A stretch of DNA of 40,822 nt from Gammaproteobacteria bacterium (GTDB lineage: Bacteria; Pseudomonadota; Gammaproteobacteria; Steroidobacterales; Woeseiaceae). Below, one piece after another: positions 34,253 to 40,822 of the stretch. The stretch spans positions 1-40,822 of the forward strand of contig JAOTUU010000008.1 of assembly GCA_029863705.1 (NCBI GenBank). The letters run 5' to 3'. Numbering within the stretch: position 1 is the first letter of the stretch; each line of letters starts with the position of its first letter. The notes beneath the pieces were generated by a model. The model saw only the letters and a program-made list of their open reading frames with translations. It was not told the DNA's origin and searched no databases. Both the position numbers and the translations under genes were made by a program.

Positions 34253-34648
34253 GAGGCGCTCGATGTCTTGTTTGACAGCCTCTTCGGCCTTTTCAAGGTC
34301 CGATTGCAGGTCCTCGATCTCCTGCTGCAGAGGCCTCGTCAGCACCGCTGACTGAGCATTCCACTCAATACTGGGTACCGTGAGCGCCGATGCGGCCGGC
34401 TCGGTTACGCCTGGTTGCGGTTCCGGGGACCGCAGGTTGATAGCCACAATTATTGTTGCAGCAACTGCAACACCGGTCAGGCTACTGACCCACCAGAACG
34501 ACGCGGGGCGCGATTCTGCAACTGGTTTTTGGGCCGCTTGTACCTGGACTCCCTGCAATGACGCCTCAATTCGGTCATTGAGCTCATCAGATACCGCACA
34601 TTCAATTTGACCTGCGTCGTCGCGCAGTCGTTTGGCGAGCTTATCCAT
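34247..34648 (-). CDS. Putative anti-sigma factor, single-pass membrane protein
   Basis: A 133-residue protein with a cytoplasmic N-terminal part of about 48 residues, one membrane helix (about 51-71, WWVSSLTGVAVAATIIVAI) and a periplasmic part ending in a charged coiled-coil-like segment (LQQEIEDLQSDLEKAEEAVKQDIERL). No zinc-binding anti-sigma motif is seen. Its role is inferred from position: it overlaps the end of the ECF sigma gene by 8 nt and is membrane-anchored, as anti-sigma partners are. The ATG at 34648 is used. Confidence 0.65.
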   Translation of the reverse strand: MDKLAKRLRDDAGQIECAVSDELNDRIEASLQGVQVQAAQKPVAESRPASFWWVSSLTGVAVAATIIVAINLRSPEPQPGVTEPAASALTVPSIEWNAQSAVLTRPLQQEIEDLQSDLEKAEEAVKQDIERLF

Positions 34649-35189
34649 AGGCTTTTCTCTCAGTAGCCGCTGTTTCGCGGTTTAGATCAGCATCGAGTGC
34701 CTTTCGGCCCCGTAACAAGTTGACTTTTGTCCACGACACGGAGCGTTCGAGGACCGAGGAAATATCTTTGACCGACATGTCTTCGACATAGCGTAGCCAC
34801 ATCGCTGCGTACACCTCGTCACTGAACAGGCGGCGTGCGGTCATCCACAAATTCGACCTCTCCGACGCGGCGATGCAATGCAGTAATGGATCATTTTCCG
34901 AATCGCTTAGATCACCAAGCTCAAGCATCTGCGGTGACTGATTTTTCGCCGCATTATTGATAGCAATCCGATACAGCCACGTGCTGAAACGCCACCTTGG
35001 GTCGTAGCTGTTGAGGTATCGATAGGCGTTGATCAATGTGTCCTGCAGCGCGTCCTCCGCATCGGCATAGCTGGAAGAACGGGTCAGAAGGAAACGCAGC
35101 AGACCTTCACGGTATGAGCGCACAAGGTCGGCGAACGCTTTCGCCGACCCGTTTTTTGCCGCCACTATGAGTGCCGCCTCGTTACTCAC
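34641..35189 (-). CDS. ECF-family sigma factor
   Basis: A 182-residue RNA polymerase sigma factor. Region 2 covers about residues 15-80: LVRSYREGLLRFLLTR, DAEDALQDTLINAYRYL and WRFSTWLYRIAINNA are typical. Region 4 covers about 115-170, with AMWLRYVEDMSVKDISSVLERSVSWTKVNLLRGRKAL, a helix-turn-helix where the usual Gly-Thr-Val reads Ser-Trp-Thr. Start GTG 35189 is the only good choice. It is coupled to the anti-sigma-like gene. It lies between an exported protein gene and the oxidase operon, both on the same strand, so either could be in its regulon; this is inference from position. Confidence 0.9.
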   Translation of the reverse strand: MSNEAALIVAAKNGSAKAFADLVRSYREGLLRFLLTRSSSYADAEDALQDTLINAYRYLNSYDPRWRFSTWLYRIAINNAAKNQSPQMLELGDLSDSENDPLLHCIAASERSNLWMTARRLFSDEVYAAMWLRYVEDMSVKDISSVLERSVSWTKVNLLRGRKALDADLNRETAATERKAYG

Positions 35190-35215
35190 GCCTGCCCCGC
35201 CCTGCTTTGTTACGA

Positions 35216-36133
35216 CTAGTGAATGAGTTCCATAACGGCCTCGGGATCCATTGCGATCTTGATGGTTAACGCCGTGCCATCGGTATCGACACTGGTATTC
35301 TGCAGCAGCGAAGCGAACTCTGGATCCAGGTCGTTATTAAATATTTGTAAACTGATCAGGCCCCGCACAATGCTCGCCAGTGAATCGGCCATTTCTTTCT
35401 CAGTTGTCCTGAGCTGGGCTTCAATAGCCATCTTGCCCTTCTCGTCTGCCACGATCAGCGCGGCCTGCTCCGTATTTCGCAGGATGTTGGAATCCCAACC
35501 GAGCTCATCGCCGAGGTCTCCCGCCTTGACACCGGCCTGCATCAGGCTTCGTTCAGCACTCAGCACGAACAGTGCACCATTCGATTTTTTTGCGCCCGGA
35601 TGTTTGCCATTATTCGCAATCATCTTCTCCATATCGGCTTCTGTCGCAGTCACGAGGATCTTGTCCTTAACCACGAAACTAAAATAGGCACCATCATCAA
35701 ACGAATCGATATCGATATTCGAATGCCCGTCTTGGTCACCGTTCTCGCCAACGAAATAATATGCCTTACTGCCAGACCCTAGTTTGTCGAGCGACCCGGA
35801 CACCCCGGCTATTGCCAGCACTTTGTCTTTGGTTTCCTGGCTGATATTGCCTTCGATCACGACAACCACGTTTTCGCCCGATGTTGCGAACGCAGTAATT
35901 TGATTGGTCTCTTTTTCGAGGTCAATGCCGGTTTCCTCAAGAACCTCTTCAAAGACCTCCTCTTGCAACCACCCAAAAAGATGCTTTCCCGCCTCGCTGG
36001 AACGCATTTCTTCGAAGTCGGCATGGAAATACCATTTCGACGCCTCAGGAAGATCATCCGGGCCTACCGCCGCCAGCATCGTTGCTGGAACAAAGAAAAG
36101 CGGGGCAATTAGCAGGTATCGCAAAATACGCAT
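35216..36133 (-). CDS. Exported acidic protein of unknown function
   Basis: A 305-residue protein with a signal peptide (MRILRYLLIAPLFFVPATMLAA, then VGPDD) and an acidic, mixed alpha-beta body. I do not recognise a catalytic motif. Stretches such as GALFVLSAERSLMQAG and ALIVADEKGKMAIEAQLRTTE, with alternating strands and helices, resemble DUF3352-like periplasmic proteins, but that is only an impression. AAGGA lies 8 nt before the ATG. It ends 26 nt before the ECF sigma gene on the same strand, so it may be cotranscribed with the sigma/anti-sigma pair and could be part of envelope sensing. Confidence 0.75.
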   Translation of the reverse strand: MRILRYLLIAPLFFVPATMLAAVGPDDLPEASKWYFHADFEEMRSSEAGKHLFGWLQEEVFEEVLEETGIDLEKETNQITAFATSGENVVVVIEGNISQETKDKVLAIAGVSGSLDKLGSGSKAYYFVGENGDQDGHSNIDIDSFDDGAYFSFVVKDKILVTATEADMEKMIANNGKHPGAKKSNGALFVLSAERSLMQAGVKAGDLGDELGWDSNILRNTEQAALIVADEKGKMAIEAQLRTTEKEMADSLASIVRGLISLQIFNNDLDPEFASLLQNTSVDTDGTALTIKIAMDPEAVMELIH

Positions 36134-36192
36134 GGGTGTGTCCTTAAGTTTGGCTTCTGTTACCTGTTTATAGCGCCGGCTGACGCTAAAGG

Positions 36193-37623
36193 TTACAAAT
36201 TATCGGCGCTTGGCTTGTTTGTCGCCATGCTGACCAGCATCGTTACAACAATGCCGACCGCAAATCCTGGAACGGCCTCGTAGAGCCCGTAGGTCTGTTC
36301 TTTGAACTCCAGCACCCAAACGATGCTGGTCAGGAAGCCCGCCAGCATTCCTGACAACACACCGGCGCGCGTGGTTTTCTTGTAGTAAAGCAGGCAAATC
36401 ACCACAGGGCCAAAAGCGGCACCCAGCCCGGACCACGCGAACAGCACGAAGTAGAAAATAAATTGTGCTTCCGGAATCGCGAATGCGACCGCCACAATAC
36501 CAATGATGATGGTTACGATTTTGCCGTACCCCGACAGCGCCTTATCGCCTTTCTGGCTGCCGAGTATCTTCTGCATCGTGTCACGAACAATGGCGGATGA
36601 CGCGAGTAGTAATAAAGAATCGGCTGTCGACATGATCGCTGACAACACGATGACAAGCAGCAGACCAGCTACCAGCGGAGGGAAGAGTTCGGTCGCCAGC
36701 ATCGGAAAAATGGTTTCTGAATCTTCGATTCCCGGAAATAGCGCCCGCCCTGCCAGGCCGGCGGTTACCGCACCGACCGAGAAAAACAGCGTTATACAAA
36801 CCGAAACATAACGCGCCTTTCTCAACTCGCCATCGTCGCGTGCCGACATGTAGCGAATCAGCAGTTGCGGCACACCCAGAAACGGTAAACCGATCGCGAC
36901 AAAACTCACTATTCCTACCCATCCTGCGATGCCATCCGCGACGGAAAACATGCTGACAAGATCCGGATCCTGGGAAACGAGATTCGATAATACGCTGTCC
37001 CAACCGCCGCCCGCGTTTACGGCCACGAGCGGCACAATGATCAGCCCGAGTAGCATCAGTATGCCCTGCAACACGTCCGTGTAGGCCACCGCTTTGTACC
37101 CGCCGATGAACGTGTAGGCGATAATGATGGCCGAGCCGGTGATAACGCCGACCTTATAGTCCATGCCGATGAATTCGCTGAATGCCTTGCCCGAGGCGAC
37201 CAGCTGCGCGGTCACGTAGGCTGTCACCATTGTCAGGATAATGACTACAGCGAAGGCGCGTATCAGGTGCCATGAGTCGTTAAACCGTGCCGCGAGGACG
37301 TCGGGAACCGTTATCGAATGTGTTTCATCACCCATCCGTTTGAGGCGCCTTGATATCAATAGCCACGATAAAGCGATACCGACCAGCTCACCCACCACGA
37401 CCCAGTAGGCCTGGGCGCCGACCGCGTAGCCCATGCCGGTAAGACCGAGCAGCAACCAACCACTCTCACCCGTCGCATTGGTACTGAACGCAACGACCCA
37501 ATACGGCAGCTTCTTGCCCGCAAGGTAAAACCCGCTGAGCGTGTTAGTTTCGCGGCGACTCCAGACGGCTAATCCCGCCAGGAGGCAAAGATAAACGATT
37601 AGGACGACAACGATCGATGCCAT
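36193..37623 (-). CDS. putP: Sodium:solute symporter, PutP (proline) type
   Basis: Inner-membrane transporter of 476 residues with about 13 helices, of the SSF family. Conserved stretches match sodium/proline symporters: FYLAGKKLPYWVVAFSTNATGESGWLLLGLTG (with the Na-binding region), YTFIGGYKAVAYTDVLQG (the SSF signature), VIVLSAIMSTADSLLLLASSAI (the sodium-site Ser/Thr) and FAWSGLGAAFGPVV. PutP is its closest textbook relative, but the exact substrate is not proven. The start is the ATG at 37623, 10 nt after the phosphatidyltransferase gene, so the two are likely cotranscribed. Confidence 0.88.
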   Translation of the reverse strand: MASIVVVLIVYLCLLAGLAVWSRRETNTLSGFYLAGKKLPYWVVAFSTNATGESGWLLLGLTGMGYAVGAQAYWVVVGELVGIALSWLLISRRLKRMGDETHSITVPDVLAARFNDSWHLIRAFAVVIILTMVTAYVTAQLVASGKAFSEFIGMDYKVGVITGSAIIIAYTFIGGYKAVAYTDVLQGILMLLGLIIVPLVAVNAGGGWDSVLSNLVSQDPDLVSMFSVADGIAGWVGIVSFVAIGLPFLGVPQLLIRYMSARDDGELRKARYVSVCITLFFSVGAVTAGLAGRALFPGIEDSETIFPMLATELFPPLVAGLLLVIVLSAIMSTADSLLLLASSAIVRDTMQKILGSQKGDKALSGYGKIVTIIIGIVAVAFAIPEAQFIFYFVLFAWSGLGAAFGPVVICLLYYKKTTRAGVLSGMLAGFLTSIVWVLEFKEQTYGLYEAVPGFAVGIVVTMLVSMATNKPSADNL

Positions 37624-37633
37624 GACTCAGCGC

Positions 37634-38362
37634 CTATGCGTCGCGAGTAATTCGGCCTGCGATAATGCCGGCTATAAGCAAGAAAACGCCAATACCGAAC
37701 AGGTATTCGGGATAGATCCTGAAGATGCCGCAAACAAAAATCGCCGCGATGTTGATAACTTGAAATGCATTGATGATGTTGCTCTCACGAAGCACCGCCT
37801 TCGGGAAGCGCAGCCGTGAAATCATCAGGAGGGCGAGCACAAACATAAGGACCGGCAAATAAAGATGCAACGGCAATAACACTGCGATATCGTCGTGCCT
37901 GAGCAGCACGATAACCATCGACGATAACAGGCCGCCGCCGGCTGCCGTTATTGGTATGCCTGCAAACCAGCCTGTGCGAGGCTTCGATGAGGCCAGGTTA
38001 AACCGCGCCAGTCGCATTGCACCGGCCAGTACAAACACACCACATGCGGCGAGTAATACCCAAAACTGACCCGATTCAACTTCAACATCGGCGATTTGCA
38101 GCCCGGCGTTAAAAATGAGGACACCGGGGGCGACGCCGAAGGATACAAGGTCGGCCATCGAGTCGAACTCAGCGCCGAAACTCGACGTTGCTTTGAGCAG
38201 CCGTGCCGCAATTCCGTCCATGGTGTCCAAAAGGCCACACCAGACGATCAGCCAGGCTGCGAACTCCAGGTCACCGATCTGTGCGGTCACAATGGAGCTC
38301 AGACCGAGCAGTAAGCTCAGGGCAGTAAGACTATTAGGAATAGAATAGCGGAGTACGCTCAA
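37634..38362 (-). CDS. CDP-alcohol phosphatidyltransferase, PssA (phosphatidylserine synthase) type
   Basis: Inner-membrane enzyme of 242 residues with about eight helices that transfers a phosphatidyl group from CDP-diacylglycerol to an alcohol, probably serine. The complete CDP-alcohol signature D-G-x2-A-R-x8-G-x3-D-x3-D is visible in DGIAARLLKATSSFGAEFDSMAD. The order of helices (PNSLTALSLLLGLSSIV at the start, DLVSFGVAPG after the motif, MRLARFN) matches the PssA group. The start is a TTG; no ATG or GTG is available before the first conserved helix, because an in-frame stop lies just upstream. Confidence 0.85.
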   Translation of the reverse strand: MSVLRYSIPNSLTALSLLLGLSSIVTAQIGDLEFAAWLIVWCGLLDTMDGIAARLLKATSSFGAEFDSMADLVSFGVAPGVLIFNAGLQIADVEVESGQFWVLLAACGVFVLAGAMRLARFNLASSKPRTGWFAGIPITAAGGGLLSSMVIVLLRHDDIAVLLPLHLYLPVLMFVLALLMISRLRFPKAVLRESNIINAFQVINIAAIFVCGIFRIYPEYLFGIGVFLLIAGIIAGRITRDA

Positions 38363-38438
38363 GACTGGTGTTCACTCTGACGCGGTGACTTCGAGCCATT
38401 TTGCATGGCGGGCCACGTTTAATCCAGTCGCCAGCCGC

Positions 38439-39275
38439 TTATCGGCCCCTGGAAAAACGGCGAGTGGTCACGCCGATCGGGCCGCGCGGCAGGACTATCT
38501 GCATTGGTGCGCCGTCGCGAACAATATCAACAACAACGGATTCACCCGGTTCACCTTGCATCGTCTGCTGCGTCAGCTCCATGGTGCTGAAGACACGCTG
38601 CCCGTCATAGCCTGTTATCTCGTCGCCCGATTGCAGTCCGGCGAGTTGCCCGGGCGATGACTCTATGACGCTACCGACCTGGACAGCGGTTGGCCGACCG
38701 TTGGCTGTCAGGTATTGCTCATACTCGATATCACCAAGCTCGGCACGCAGTGACAGGTCTGGATTCAGGCCGATATCGAACGGGTCAAAAGGCTCACCGG
38801 AACGTCGCGCATCAAACCGCGCCTGCATGGCCTGTACCTGGAGTTGCGCCTCGCGCTGAATGATCCACTCCGCCCGATCAGGCGCGAACCCCTGGTTTAC
38901 GAGAGCAGTCCTGCGCCCCTCGGGCGAACGATCAGGACGTGTCTGCCGCCTGGCTTCGAATGCCAGGCGTTCTGCCTGCGTCTCCGTCGCGGTGAACTCG
39001 TCACGCGCTTCTTCCGCGTCACGCATGTCACCAAGCTCCTCGATTTCGGCATAGATTACTCGCAGCTCCTCTTCGAGCAACTGCCGCGCATTACGCTCTT
39101 GCGCAACGGCAACCTCAAGAGCGCGAATTCGATCTTCGGTCGCTGCTGACGCGTCGAAATAATCAGCAGAATTGAACTCTGGTGTCGGGGCCGACGCCCG
39201 ATCATTCATTTTGTAAGCCGCGACCGCGAATCCGGCGACAAGGACAACTCCAAGAACGCTTGCTGTGATTTTCAT
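38439..39275 (-). CDS. Membrane-anchored coiled-coil PDZ-domain protein
   Basis: A 278-residue protein with an N-terminal hydrophobic anchor (about residues 4-21), a charged coiled-coil segment at about 45-110 (RIRALEVAVAQERNARQLLEEEL and on) and a C-terminal PDZ domain at about 195-268: VQVGSVIESSPGQLAGLQSGDEITGYDGQRV, then VVVDIVRDGAPMQIVLPRG. No protease domain is present, so it is an adaptor- or sensor-like protein of the envelope, not a DegP-type protease. GGAGA lies 7 nt before the ATG. It precedes the phosphatidyltransferase gene on the same strand (76-nt gap) and is divergent from the DUF885 lipoprotein gene. Confidence 0.78.
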   Translation of the reverse strand: MKITASVLGVVLVAGFAVAAYKMNDRASAPTPEFNSADYFDASAATEDRIRALEVAVAQERNARQLLEEELRVIYAEIEELGDMRDAEEARDEFTATETQAERLAFEARRQTRPDRSPEGRRTALVNQGFAPDRAEWIIQREAQLQVQAMQARFDARRSGEPFDPFDIGLNPDLSLRAELGDIEYEQYLTANGRPTAVQVGSVIESSPGQLAGLQSGDEITGYDGQRVFSTMELTQQTMQGEPGESVVVDIVRDGAPMQIVLPRGPIGVTTRRFSRGR

Positions 39276-39335
39276 AGACTGTCTCCGAGCCCATCATACA
39301 ACGACGATCTGCTGTAATCAGACCGGGTTTGTGTT

Positions 39336-39352
39336 GTTATGTTGCGCATAAC
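39336..39352. promoter_or_regulatory. Small inverted repeat in a divergent promoter region
   Basis: GTTATG-TTGCG-CATAAC is a perfect 6-bp inverted repeat between the PDZ and DUF885 genes, 17 nt before the GTG start at 39370. It may be an operator or part of the promoter; nothing identifies a regulator. Confidence 0.3.
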
Positions 39353-39369
39353 TGACCGGAGATTCTGCT

Positions 39370-40822
39370 GTGATCCATAAACGACTATTCCCCATTGTGG
39401 CGCTCGCGTTTGCGGCCTGTTCCGAGGCCCCTTTAGAGGATCCTGCCGAACGGGTTAACCAGATAGCTTCAGATTTCGTACACGGCTATTTCCGGCAATT
39501 CCCGGAAGAAGTCTACGAGGTAGGCTATAGCGGCGCCCCGATGGACCGCTTTGGCGACCACAGTGAGGCGGCCACAAATGCGTGGGATGCCAAGGTAGAC
39601 CAATGGCTCATATCGCTAAACGAGATTGATGTAGAGGAACTTGCGGGTTCAGCCGAAGCAGTCACCTATGTGTTCACGCATGAGCAACTACAGGCTCATG
39701 TTGATCGACGAGTTTGCCAAACTGACTTGTGGAACGTCAGCCCGACCTGGACAGGCTGGCAATTTATGTTTGCATCCACAATGGCGATTCAGCCGATTGA
39801 AACCGCTGACGAACAGCAAGCCGCCATCGATCGAATCGTTGATGCGGCGCGATTCCTGAAAACGGATATCAGCAATTTGCGCCGAGGTCTCGATCAAGGT
39901 TATGCCGCAGCACAAAGTAACGTTGTCGCCGTCATCGACCAGGTAACGTCACTCATCGACACGCCCACTGAAGATTCGCCGCTGTTCAGCCCTGCCTTCC
40001 GTTCCGACGACGAGGGCTTCATTAGCGGCTACCGTGCAGCATACGAATCGACTCTCAAGCCGGCGCTGGTCGCTTATCGCGACTTTCTGGCGAGCGATTA
40101 CGAGGGTCGGGACGCTGTCGGTGTCGGAAATAATCCGAACGGTGAGGCCTGCTACGCGGCATCGGTCCGCTACTGGTCGTCCGTTTCGATGACTGCCGAG
40201 GAAATTCACCGCGCCGGCCTCTCGCAAATGGCGCGCATCCAGAGCGAGATGCTGCAGATAGCGCAAGATTCGTTTGGCACTGACGACGTAAAGGGCTTGC
40301 TCGCTGAATTGCGCACGAACCCTGATTACACATTTGGCAGCGAGCAGGAAATGCTCGACTATATTGGCGCTGCTGTGCAACGCGGCAAGGAGGCCTTGCC
40401 AGATTGGTTCGGCAATGTTCCCGATGCCGATTTGATAATCATTCCGTCGCCCGCATACGAAAAGGATTCCGGTGGAGGATTCTATTCTGCCGGTTCGGCC
40501 GACGGCAGTCGTCCGGGTACCTACCAGGTGGGCACCTACAATCCGCAGGGAATCAGCAAGGCAGGCGCGGAATCGACCGCATTTCACGAGAGCTACCCCG
40601 GCCATCACACGCAAGTCTCGCTCTCGCTCATGAACTCTTCCTTGCACCCGATATTGCGTTATATCGGGGTATCAGGATCTGTAGAAGGCTGGGCTTTGTA
40701 CACCGAGCGCCTCGCAGATGAGATGGGCCTTTATTCGAGTGACATTGCACGGCTGGGAATGCTGTCGAATGAGGCTTATCGTGCGGCCCGGCTCGTGGTC
40801 GACCCGGGCATGCACGTTATGG
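39370..40822 (+). CDS. DUF885-family lipoprotein metallohydrolase, 3' end cut by window edge
   Basis: The frame is open to the end of the window; 484 codons are seen. It starts at a GTG with CGGAG 8 nt upstream and begins with a lipoprotein-like signal (KRLFPIVALAFAAC, lipobox Cys near residue 17). The rest is a DUF885 domain, a family of large helical zinc-peptidase-like proteins. The metal motif reads F-H-E-S-Y-P-G-H-H-T-Q, the family form of HExxPGH. The downstream Glu ligand is in GSVEGWALYTERLADEMG. The function is probably peptide hydrolysis in the periplasm; the substrate is unknown. DUF885 proteins are usually near 600 residues, so only about 100 residues are missing. Confidence 0.9.
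   Translation, partial: MIHKRLFPIVALAFAACSEAPLEDPAERVNQIASDFVHGYFRQFPEEVYEVGYSGAPMDRFGDHSEAATNAWDAKVDQWLISLNEIDVEELAGSAEAVTYVFTHEQLQAHVDRRVCQTDLWNVSPTWTGWQFMFASTMAIQPIETADEQQAAIDRIVDAARFLKTDISNLRRGLDQGYAAAQSNVVAVIDQVTSLIDTPTEDSPLFSPAFRSDDEGFISGYRAAYESTLKPALVAYRDFLASDYEGRDAVGVGNNPNGEACYAASVRYWSSVSMTAEEIHRAGLSQMARIQSEMLQIAQDSFGTDDVKGLLAELRTNPDYTFGSEQEMLDYIGAAVQRGKEALPDWFGNVPDADLIIIPSPAYEKDSGGGFYSAGSADGSRPGTYQVGTYNPQGISKAGAESTAFHESYPGHHTQVSLSLMNSSLHPILRYIGVSGSVEGWALYTERLADEMGLYSSDIARLGMLSNEAYRAARLVVDPGMHVM

Noticed and set aside
1-40822. CRISPR arrays, tRNA or rRNA genes, IS elements, prophage
   Set aside because: No regularly spaced repeats, tRNA-like cloverleaf, transposase or phage gene was recognised on either strand by eye.

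Overview
This window reads as chromosomal DNA of a Gram-negative, aerobic heterotroph, most likely a marine-type gammaproteobacterium. The evidence is two large Oar-like TonB-dependent receptors, Cys-type sulfatases, lipoprotein hydrolases, a proteobacterial-style aa3-type oxidase cluster, and a YjjI/YjjW pair very close to the enterobacterial versions. A Woeseiaceae-like or related lineage is possible, but that is a guess without a search. I saw no rRNA, tRNA, IS element, phage gene or CRISPR array. Both ends cut through genes: a sulfatase on the left and a DUF885 lipoprotein on the right.

Region 1 (1-8846) has a TonB receptor followed by a sulfatase on the minus strand. Divergent from it is a plus-strand run of a second sulfatase, an exported adenosine deaminase, an exported DnaQ-like exonuclease with an altered active site, and a PhyH-type dioxygenase. 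Region 2 (8826-18798) has a HAD 5'-nucleotidase on the minus strand, then a plus-strand run of a lipoprotein 5'-nucleotidase, a zinc alcohol dehydrogenase, a GabD-like aldehyde dehydrogenase and a short thymidylate-synthase-like protein. A nucleoside phosphorylase is divergent from a PfkB kinase fused to a queuosine-salvage (Qng1/DUF2419)-like domain. An alpha-ketoglutarate-semialdehyde dehydrogenase follows. Just behind its stop codon lies a 3'-end remnant of a second copy of the kinase-Qng1 gene.

Region 3 (18891-29225) has the second TonB receptor with a strong terminator, a LysR regulator, the glycyl-radical pair YjjI/YjjW, a lipoprotein MTA/SAH-deaminase-like amidohydrolase, a small membrane protein, a PaaI thioesterase and phosphopentomutase DeoB. 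Region 4 (29241-39275) is all on the minus strand: a cytochrome c oxidase operon (subunit II with two haem c domains, subunit I, two subunit III-like proteins, subunit IV), an ECF sigma/anti-sigma pair, an exported acidic protein, a PutP-type symporter, a CDP-alcohol phosphatidyltransferase and a PDZ protein.

The unifying theme of 5.9-29.2 kb is nucleoside scavenging. Exported or lipoprotein 5'-nucleotidase and two deaminases would convert extracellular nucleotides and nucleosides. The nucleoside phosphorylase would release ribose-1-phosphates, which DeoB would isomerise. Aldehyde and alcohol dehydrogenases could deal with carbonyl products. The most striking item is the kinase-Qng1 fusion with a C-terminal four-cysteine loop: it could phosphorylate a modified nucleoside such as queuosine and then cleave off the base. 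At least three genes here (the LysR gene, the amidohydrolase gene and deoB) share an extended -10 box exactly 6 nt before the start codon, which suggests leaderless mRNAs. All functions are inferred from sequence motifs recalled from memory; no database search was possible.
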